A stretch of 64,000 nucleotides of DNA from Salvia splendens (lineage: Eukaryota; Streptophyta; Magnoliopsida; Lamiales; Lamiaceae). Under the pieces are notes generated by a model. It did no database searches and was not told the DNA's origin. It saw nothing but the letters and a program-made list of their open reading frames with translations. The translations under genes and the position numbers were made by a program. Of this stretch, positions 55,514-64,000 are shown in pieces (within the stretch, counting starts at the first letter, position 1; each line of letters starts with the position of its first letter). The stretch is from positions 102,076 through 166,075 of the forward strand of contig NW_024599375.1 of assembly GCF_004379255.2 (NCBI RefSeq), read 5' to 3'.

Positions 55514-55551
<38 letters not shown>
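55288..55551 (+). other. LINE G 3' UTR, hairpin and poly(A)
   Basis: Noncoding. It ends AACCCTCCACCCTCGGGGTG, which matches the end of the autonomous LINE 3' UTRs (AACCCTCCACC-N5-GGTG), then about 30 A. Confidence 0.8.
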
Positions 55552-55555
<4 letters not shown>

Positions 55556-55569
55556 TTGATCTGTTGCCC
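55552..55569 (+). repeat. LINE G target site duplication, right
   Basis: Perfect copy of 52877-52894, immediately after the LINE G poly(A). Confidence 0.93.
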
Positions 55570-56287
55570 GGAGACTCCCTTATACCCATTAAGGCATGCT
55601 CTAAGTTGGCGAAGAGGGGTCTCAGCCGCTTGCGTGAAGATAATGATATCATCGGCGTATGCTAAGTGGCTTATTTCCATACATCGCCTCGAGGCTTTGA
55701 ATGTCATCTCCCTCCGTCAAGGGCCATCGACAAGTAATCCGTGGCTGATGGGATCTCCTTGTTGTAAACCTCGGGTTGATCTGAAAAAACCAGCGGGGGC
55801 ACCATTAATAAGAACAGAGAACCAACAGGAACCAACACACCTTTCAATAAGGCTGATGATCCATGGCTCCGGGAAACCAATGCGTCGGAGTACTTTTGTA
55901 AGAAAGCCCCACTGGACCCTGTCATAGGCCTTGGCCATGTCAATCTTGATCGCCACGTTTGGGGTCGGGGAGCACCTAGCAATCTCATGGAACATTTCTT
56001 GGGCTAGGAGGACATTGTCATTCAGGAGCCGTCCCTTCACAAAACCAGATTGGTTGGGAGATATGACCTACGGCAAGAAAGGTGTGAGTCTGGCCCTTAG
56101 AACTTTGGTAATGATCTTATTGAGGACATTGCACAGGCTAATAGGGCGGTAATCAGCCCATGTCTCGGGCGACGCCTTCTTTGGAATAAGAACTATGTTT
56201 GTGGCCGTGACACTTCAGGGGAGGTCAGCCCCTTTAAAGAACTGTGAGATCGCTTCCACAACGTCCCTTCCAACAATCGACCAACAC

Positions 56288-56289
<2 letters not shown>
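55552..56289 (-). pseudogene. LINE H ORF2 RT fragment
   Basis: The minus strand encodes RT from VLIPKKASPETW (near 56185) through FVKGRLLNDN, KIDMAKAYD and QQGDPIS to YADD (near 55640). A deletion after QGDPIS removes about 20 codons before MTFKASRR (near 55710) and breaks the frame. A stop lies near 56065. The left end is interrupted by LINE G and continues at 52894. The right end is cut by the tail of LINE 1' at 56290. Confidence 0.85.
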
Positions 56290-56333
<44 letters not shown>

Positions 56334-56547
56334 CAAACACCTCTACGGTGGAGGGTTCGTGGGTCCCTCATCCCTATATTTCCACAAGAGATAATTACAA
56401 GGCGTGGCCACACCCAAAAGTGGTGTGCCGTAACAAAATCAAGAGTAGTATGCGGTCCGATCCCACAAGGTTCGGACCTCATCATACTCCTTTCCAAAAT
56501 ACAATTAACCACAAAGCTAGTCACTATTGTCTCCCATCGTCTCATGA

Positions 56548-59500
56548 TCAACTTTGATGCCCGTCCCCGTCTAGGTTTCGGATGTGCGACACTCCCATCT
56601 CGTCCAATCTAACCAAGTCCAATAGTTCTCTCGGTGCTGAGTTGTAGTGCATTCGTAGGCCACTGTCTTGGACTAGCCCCATTTTCGCAAGGAAGTCCGC
56701 CGCTTTGTTCCCCTCCCTGTGTATGAAGGTGGCTCGGAATTTGAGTTGGCGTTTGAGAATGGTTAGTTGCGCCACCGCTTGCCGAGCGAGTGCCGGCCCC
56801 CATCCCGTCCCATTGACCAGTTTGATTGCTTGCTCTGCATCTGACTCAATCCAGATTGGTAGGCCGTATTCCTTGGCTATATTTAGCCCGTGAATCATGG
56901 CCAACAGCTCCGCTTCTAACGCCGAGTGGGCTTCAAGGGGTGTGCTGACGGCGACGAGCATCTTACCCGAGTGGTCTCGAATAATCCCGCCAGCCCCTGT
57001 ACTGCCGTTCGCTTCATTATAGGAGCCATCCGTGTTGAGCTTTATCCACGGCTGATCCGGGGGGTTCCATTTGATTGCCATGGCTAGGGGTAGCGCCCTG
57101 ATTGCCGCCGCTTGTTGAGGAATATTGATTCCAAGTTTAACTCCCTTCCAATGTTTCGGCTTCAAGCTTCCATTAGACATAGCATTTCGAATGAACATGT
57201 GGACCTGCCATACCACGTTTTGTGGTTTAAACTGTGTGCCTTGGTGGCGGCTCTGTTTCTCTCCGACCATATAAACCAAAGGATGAGGTATGGAGTGGCT
57301 CGGCTAAGATGTTTCTTGTTCGGCTGTTGGCACCTTCGCGCCCACACTTCGATTCTCGTAGGGATTGTGTCATTGATATGGATGCGTGGGAACGGGCCTG
57401 TGAACCAGCCGTCGAACTCACTCCATACTCTGCGAGCTCCATATCCCTGGATGAAGAGGTGTTGGAGTGACTCAGTGTTCGGTCTGTGGGGGCAGCATTG
57501 GCACTTAGAGGCTAGCTCAATCTCCCGCCACTGAAGTTTCGTGTCAACCGGCACCCGATTGGAGAGAAGCCTCCAGATAAAGATGGCTATTGAGTTGGTG
57601 AGGCCTACCTTCCAAACGTCCCCCAAACCATGGATGATCGGGTTTCGTCCTCGAAGTGTGTCCCATGTCGAAGCCACCGTGAATTCCCCATGCTTAGAGA
57701 GGTTCCACCTCGGGATATCCTGTTCGTCATGGAGGATCGGTGTATTAATGATGCCATCGATAACATGCTGAGGGAGGCCGGCCTGATTGTGAAGGAGTTG
57801 AAGCTTGGGCACATCCCAACCACCATTTGTAATGAACTCCGAGACCCGGGTGGTTGGTCTTCCCCTATCATCAAGACTAAGTTCCCTCAGAGGGCTATTG
57901 CCAAGCCAAATGTCATCCCAGAAGTAGATGTCCCCTTGTCCCACTAGCCATCTCATGTGCGGTTGCGCGAGGGGCCATGCTCTTGAGAGCCTTCTCCACG
58001 TAGGGCTACTCCTGCTCGGCAATCTCAAGGTGAGCGGTGTGGAGTTGGAGCAATATTTTGCCATCATGTATCTTGCCCAAAGGGAGTTTTGCTCCCGAAA
58101 GCGCCACCAAAGTTTGATATTGAAGGCGTGGAGGACCTCCATAGTTTTTCGGATCCCAAGGCCTCCTTCATCAGTGGGCCGGCACATTTGTTCCCATCCA
58201 ATCCAATGGGTCCGCTTCTTTTCATTCGTAGACCCCCAAAAGAATCGGGCCATTTGTTGATCAAGTTGCTTGAGGGTACCGGCCGTGGGCTCGACGGCTT
58301 GAAAGATGTGCAAGGGGATCGCTTCAAGAGTGCTCTTAATCAACGTAAGCCTTCCTCCAAAGGATAGGTGACGGTGTGCCCATCCTGAGATCCTTCTTGC
58401 AATCTTTTCCCGTAGAAAGAGGAACATGTCCGTGCGTTTGACACCACGATAGATAGGGACTCCGAGATAGAGAAAAGGAAAGGCCCCTCTAGAGAAGCCT
58501 CCTTCCGCCTGGATCGAGTTTGCCCAATGTTCATGGGCCTCGGCAATATAGAAATTACTCTTGGCGAGGCTGACTTGTTGGCCGGAGACTCTTTCATATT
58601 TTTCGAGACAGGCTCTTAGCCGGCGCATAGGATTTGCCGCCGCTTGAGTGAAGATGATAATGTCGTCCGCATAGGCTAGATGGCTGATCTCCATGCATCT
58701 CCGGGAGGCTTTGAACGTCATGTCCTTTTGGCCGAGGATGAGCTTATCTAATGCTCGGGACAGGTAGTCCGCAGCGATTACGAACAGAGCGGGGGAGATC
58801 GGGTCTCCTTGCCGAAGTCCTCGAGTTGATCTAAAGAAGCCCGAGGGGTGCCCCGTTAACAAGGACCGAGAACCAGCAACACCCAATACACCTCTCCATA
58901 AGTGAAATCCATGAATCCGGGAAACCCATACGGCGTAAAACTTTGAAGAGGAATGGCCATTGGACCCTATCATAGGCTTAGCCATGTCAATCTTTACTGC
59001 CACATTAGGCGCTGGGGAGCATCTAGCAAGCTCATGGAACATCTCTTGAGCCAGAAGTGCGTTGTCGTTAAGGAGCCGACCTTTGACAAATCCACTTTGG
59101 TTTGGGGAGATGACCTGTGGGAGGAAAGGAGAGAGTCGAGAGGTGAGTACCTTGGTAATGATCTTGTTTAAAACATTGCAGAGACTGATGGGTCGGTAGT
59201 CGGTCCATGATTCCGGCGAAGCCTTCTTTGGGATAAGGACTATGCTTGTGGCCGTGATGCTCCTCGGCAGGAAGGCCCCTCTGAAGAAACTGTCTGATTG
59301 CTTCCACTACCTCCGGCCCCACAATGGGCCAGCAGGCTTGATAGAAGGTGGCCGAGAAGCCGTCGGGTCCGGGTGCACTATCTCCGAAATGCAAAAGGTG
59401 GCACTCCTGACCTCGTCCGCACTTGGAGCATCTGCGATGTCAGCGAACTGCTCGGCTGAGTGGACCTGCTGGATTAGGTCGAGGTCTGGATCTTCAAGTG

Positions 59501-60713
59501 TCGGATTGTTGGGGGCAAGGAGTTGTTGGAAGAACTCCACTGCGGACTTTTTAATCTCGGCTTCCTCGGTGAGCTCCTGCCCATTGACACGTATTGAATG
59601 GATGCGGAGACGAACCCTCTTTTGTTTCACCCAGCTTTGGTAGAACCGGGTATTTTTGTCTCCCTCGGCAAGCCACCTCAAAGCTGCCTTCTGTCGCCAA
59701 AAATCTTCTTCCATTCTCAGCAAAAGGATGTACTCGGCAATGTGTTTGTTGATCGCTGTCCTGTGATCCGGAGTCGGCCTTGCTTCGAAACAAGATTGGG
59801 CCAGAGCAATTTCTTCCTCCTTTTCTTTTAGATTAGCATGGATGTTTCCAAAAACCTCTTTGTTCCACTCCTTAAGGGCCTTTTTAACTCTGGCCTGCTT
59901 GATTTGAATGTTTAGGATTCCACCCGCCCCCGTGGGCTCCTCCCATGCTTTTTGCACTACGGCCATGAATCCTTCATGTCGGATCCACATGTTCTGGAAC
60001 CTGAAAGCCTTGGCTCCAGCGGATGTGTTCATCTTCGTGCACCTGACAAGAATTGGTCCATGGTCCGAGGCAATCCGGGGGAGGTTCGTAACCCGAGTAG
60101 CCTCGAAGGTCTTAGTCCAATCCTCGCTGACAAGCACTCTATCCAACCTTTCAAAAAGGCCATTCTTGGCCCAAGTGAATGCCGCTCCATCAAAACCAGG
60201 GTCAAGCAGCCTACAATCTTCCGTTGCCTCCGCAAAATCTACCATCTCGGCTTGCCGGTTGGTATCACTTCCGACTCTGTCTTGGTGAGATAGCATGGTG
60301 TTGAAATCGCCACCGATGATCCAAGGTGTTCCCTCAAGAGGCCCGGCAATCTCTCTCATCTTGTCCCATAAGTGATGTCTTTCAGCCCTTGTACATTTGG
60401 CGTACACGGCTGAGATGGCCACCGGCCTAGCAAGGCGGTGGGATTTGAGGTACCCGTGGAGAATTTGTTCCGAGTCAACCTCAATATCAAAAGTGGACCC
60501 CTCTTCCGCAAACATCCAAATCTTCTCGTTCGTGTTCGAACCAATGAAGGACAGCCCCAAGGCCTTAGAGAAACGGTCCGGGTCCGGTTGTGTGAGCGGT
60601 TCCATTATTGCAAGAAATAAAACATTATGACAACCAATTAGTCTTTTCAGAACGTTTTGAGTGGGCGCATTCGCGATCCCCCTCACGTTCCAAAACATGA
60701 GATTGTACGACAT
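56548..60713 (-). pseudogene. LINE 1' ORF2 (frameshifted)
   Basis: The same enzyme order as LINE 1 ORF2, with the ATG at 60713 two bases after the ORF1 stop. The endonuclease (GGDFN, SDH) is intact. One-base changes near 59390 (before GPDGF), 58975 (after KIDMAK), 58855 (before SGFF) and about 57250 (between zf-RVT and RNase H) break the frame. The YADD box (near 58680) and RNase H (NTDGS) are still encoded in separate frames. It is inactive as read. Confidence 0.9.
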
Positions 60714-60715
60714 TA

Positions 60716-63700
60716 TTAACAAGAAGGGTGCGTACCCAAAGAGGTTGAAGGCCCTCCTTGATAGTCAGTACGGTGTTGCTCTTTGTTCGGAGCGACCTCC
60801 TCGGCGTCCTCGGCCGAACTGTTGCCTCCTAACTTCTCGGCCCCCACGTGCAATTCCATAAGGTCTTCGTCCGCATCCCCACAATTCTCAACATCAAATT
60901 CTCCGTTCTCCATGAGAGTATAATATTGGTTAGTGCTCATGTGGTTCTTTGCCGAGAAGAACCCACGCCCCCTTGTCAAAGCATGGCGCGCGCCTCCTCT
61001 CGGATTCCCTCGCCGAACTGGTGAGACCAAGCTCCTCGCATTGGGGGAGCCCCACTCCACGTCCATGTTCCCACGTGGTGTTGGTGGTTCGGTGGTGGGA
61101 TGCAATGGATTCCCCGGTTCGGTGGGGACTTCCCAATCTCGATCCCGGCAATGAGCCCGGCATTCTGAGTTCCGGAGCTCGGTCCGCTCCCCAAAGTAGA
61201 GTCACCCTTGGAGTTCGGTCCCTCCCAGGAAGTATCACCGGAGTCCTCCCCATTTGTTTTGTTATTGTTTGGTCGATCACCGGCCTTGCCTTGCTTCTTC
61301 CCCTGATGTTTCCATTCGTTGGAGCTGGAGGCATTCTTCCCCATATCTTGCTTCCCCTTCTCGGTCTGTCTCTCGGGTTGTGGCTGTTTTGGCGGGCCGT
61401 TGTGGTAGTTTCTCTTTGGCGGCCGTTCCTTCTTGCCCGTCGCATAGCACACCTCACTTGCATGGCCGACATGTTTGCATTCTCGGCAATATGATGGTAT
61501 CTTGTCCCATCGGACTCGCTGCACCGTTTCTCGCCCACCAAGATCGAGGATTATCTCTTCGGTAGGTGGTTTTGTGATGTCTATCTCGACGCAAATTCGG
61601 GCAAATGAAAGCCGAGTCTTGTTTGCCGTGGCTCGATCAATTTGTATTGGATTGCCGAGAAGCTTGCCGATGGCGAATAAGGCGGATTGGTCGAAAAGAT
61701 GAATGGGGAGGCCAATTAGGTTGCACCAAATTGCCGCAATGGGGGACTCGCAGTAAGCATCAAAGTCCGGGGACCATTTGAAGACCCTCATCGGGTGTCG
61801 GTCAATGAGCCAAACGGGCGTACCCCTTGGGCCTCCAAGGATTCGGGCATAGTCCGCCAAGTCCTCGCATTGAATGAGAATATGTTTAGCATTAATGTAC
61901 TTCCAACTAAATCCACACCGAAGTTTAATATTATCGAGGGTCTTTTGGATTTGCAGTCCCGTAGGGATAGAGTGAGAGAACTTACCCACAATGGCGTGTC
62001 CCATGCTCTCAGCAAGCTTTTGAGTTTCCGCTCCGGAGAAGTAAATGGCCGGGATGCCGTCGGACACTGAAGCAAATCCAATGTTCTGGAGCTTATCCGG
62101 TTCAAAGGCTTGGGGGCCGGTAGGGTCAGTCGAGCCTTTGAGCATGTCCGCCATCGTTTTCGGCCGACCGGGGTGGCTTGCGGCGCCTTCACCCCGGCCT
62201 TGTAGAGTGTTACTCGCCGAGCCCGACGGGTACCCCTAAGCAAGTCCGCCATCGATTTCGGCCACGGCGAGGGCCCCGGTGTAGCTTCTGCCCCCCCCAA
62301 GTTGATTAACTACATTCGGCCCTTGTGTTGCGGCATCCGTCGCGGACTTAGGTGTGTTTCCATTTCTCTTCGGATTGTTGAGTTCGGCTTCTCCATTCTC
62401 GGTGTGGATCTTCTCGGCACCTACGTTGCCGTTGTGTGCCCTTCTCGGCTTTTCCATTCTCGGCTTTTCGGCTTTTTCTTTTCTCGGTGTGGATCTTCTC
62501 GACTTTTTCCTTCTCGGTGAGGATCTGTTCGGCATCATCCATAGGCGTATCGTTGGGTGTTGGTGTGTCTCTTGTCACTGCAACCATCTCGGCACTAGGC
62601 GTGGCCTTGTTCGTCGTCTCGATAAAAGGCTTTTCTCGGTAGACGTTAGGGTTCGACTTCGGTCGCGGCTGGCCGAGCTCCGCACTGTAATGTTCCGAAC
62701 TAGCCTCAAACGTAGCTCGGAGCTTGCTAGTTCGTCCTCGTTCGAGAGGGGGAAAGTCCTCAAGAGAGGGTCCATTCCCATCCCGAGGTGTGTGTGTGAC
62801 ACTTTGCATGCATCCCGAAGAGTTTAGGGGGAACTCCAGTGGTTTGTGACCGGCCGTAATGAGAGGTTGCGCAACCAATGTGTCTAGCATCTCCGCCGAG
62901 TCCAAGGCGGCTAAGTGGATGATTTCGGCCTTTGTTGGTTGCGTTGGGGCCTCCACGACAATCGTCTCACGTGAGCTCTTGGGACGGAAAGGAGTTAGCC
63001 CACTTTCGGAAGGAGGTTTTGGTCTCCAAGCCAATTCGGGAAAGTTGGGTTGCTGCAAAAAGGAGCTAGATTTTTGTTGTTTTGGGGGCTCAACGGATGC
63101 ATTGGGGCCAGCATCACGTGGTGTTCCGAAGTGGCAAGGCGCCAAGGAACTTTCGGAAAGTGATTTTGTTGTTGTGCCCATTTCGGGCAAGTTGACTAGC
63201 GCGTCCACCAAGGCCTTTTGACCCATGCTAGAGCCATCTCTCTCCGAGCAGCCATCATGTGGGGGTTGTGCTCTCCTCCGTCACCGGTCCCCGCGTTTGC
63301 GCCGGCCGCAAGGTCATCGGCCGGAGCGTTGTCAACAGTTCTGGCGCCGGCAAGTTCTTCATTAATCTTAGCTTCATCTTCACCGTTGGGATTAGGGGAG
63401 GGCTCCATCGACGTCGGGAAGATGGGGCCTTTGCATTTTGGACTTCCGACCGGCGAGCTCCCTTCGGCCCGAAATCAATCTTCTTCCTAAGTTGCTTGTC
63501 CTCCGGCATCGGTGAGGGTACGAACCTTTTCCGACCAGTGCCTTTGGTGGGAGGGGCTGGTGTACTTTTCCGTGCCTTCACCTTCATTTTAAAGTTTTCC
63601 TCGCCACTTTCTTGCAGGGAAAAATTATGGAGGGAGACTCCTCCGACGTGAAAGTCATTGGCTGGTCCGGAGAGGGTCCGACGGAGGACCATTAGCTGGT

Positions 63701-63763
63701 CCGAGATGGTGCGCGGTTCTTCGGACTCGGGGGGGGGGGGGGGTCCGGCAGGAGCTCCGGCAT
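60716..63763 (-). pseudogene. LINE 1' ORF1 (multiple frameshifts)
   Basis: Starts at ATG 63763 (MPELLPDPP-type). A run of 15 G at 63729-63743, against eight C at the matching LINE 1 site, shifts the frame at once. Further shifts lie near 63480, 63230, 62400, 62240 and 61110. The DUF4283-type domain and the knuckle CRECKHVGHASEVC remain open in one frame (60976-62154). The conserved islands are all present. Confidence 0.88.
63729..63743 (+). repeat. G15 homopolymer in LINE 1' ORF1
   Basis: A run of 15 G on plus, expanded relative to LINE 1 (C8 near 2511). It is both an inactivating lesion and a likely site of sequencing error. Confidence 0.85.
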
Positions 63764-64000
63764 GATCGAGAGAGTGAGTCGAGTCACCAGCGCTCCGGAG
63801 CTTTGTTCGTGCCTTGCCAAAGGAGTGGGTTGGTTGGTGAGAATCCGAGGTCGGGAGGGTGGTGGGTGGCTGGTGGAGCGGGGGGGAGGGACCGTCGACA
63901 GTGGTGAGCCGAGCGAGAATGGGGTGGGCGGCGATGTGGGAACTCAAAACGTGGTGGGGATTCTAGAGAGAAGGAGAGCGTCTCTCTCTAACTTACAATT

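Larger units (their letters stand above)
52895..55551 (+). mobile_element. LINE G: ORF1-only non-autonomous LINE, full length
   Basis: A 2.66-kb element with perfect 18-bp TSDs, a 5' UTR of about 140 bp opening with a hairpin, one ORF1-type gene, a 3' UTR of about 230 bp ending in CACC-CTCGG-GGTG (55504-55516), and about 30 A. There is no ORF2 and no trace of endonuclease or RT between the ORF1 stop (55287) and the tail. TSDs and tail show it moved by target-primed reverse transcription, so the enzyme must have come from another LINE. It is inserted in LINE H ORF2 in the opposite orientation. Confidence 0.9.
56290..64000 (-). mobile_element. LINE 1': inverted near-identical copy of LINE 1
   Basis: On the minus strand this reproduces LINE 1 from its 5' UTR (the window ends about 14 bases inside the element) to the hairpin and a 41-nt poly(A) (plus-strand T-run 56290-56330). 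Similarity is close throughout, but ORF1 and ORF2 carry several small indels. It is inserted in LINE H. Its 5' TSD would lie beyond the window. Confidence 0.93.

Overview
The window looks like a plant nuclear heterochromatic island, probably eudicot. It holds no host gene that I can support. Essentially everything is retrotransposon: L1-clade plant LINEs (ORF1 with a DUF4283-type domain and CCHC knuckle; ORF2 with endonuclease, reverse transcriptase, zf-RVT and RNase H), fragments of Ty3/gypsy and Ty1/copia elements, and a tRNA-type SINE pair. The species cannot be fixed from the sequence.

Layout. 1-1925: minus-strand Ty3/gypsy debris (pol end, about 520-bp LTR, PBS, first gag codons) fused to a LINE ORF1 fragment. 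1926-14744: old decayed LINE 0, split by LINE 1 (2237-9983). LINE 1 is full length, has both ORFs open, a 52-nt poly(A) and 16-bp target site duplications (TSDs). 14745-46994: tandem array with a period of about 14.86 kb, two full units and a partial third. Each unit carries the LINE B 3' end, LINE A ORF2, a LINE E 3' end, a copia fragment, a gypsy-type LTR, LINE A ORF1, and LINE B inserted into LINE A. The third copy runs on into the undeleted LINE A 3' end (to 49298). It is followed by a roughly 0.4-kb repeat of the DNA that precedes the LINE A 5' end. 49710-50488: rest of that LTR. 50489-52277: LINE F, with two SINE copies in tandem. 52437-52857: 3' fragment of an ORF1-only element. 52858-56289: minus-strand LINE H, interrupted by LINE G (52895-55551), a 2.66-kb ORF1-only element with 18-bp TSDs. 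56290-64000: LINE 1', a near-identical but frameshifted inverted copy of LINE 1.

How the parts relate. LINE 1 is the only copy with both ORFs open and could supply proteins in trans. LINE G encodes only the ORF1-type RNA-binding protein, yet shares a 5'-terminal hairpin and a 3'-terminal CACC-N5-GGTG hairpin with LINE 1, A, B and E. I infer that it is a non-autonomous 'half-LINE' mobilised by the LINE ORF2 protein. ORF1 stop and ORF2 start are always arranged TAA-NN-ATG, suggesting coupled reinitiation. All coordinates of junctions and all identity statements are by eye.
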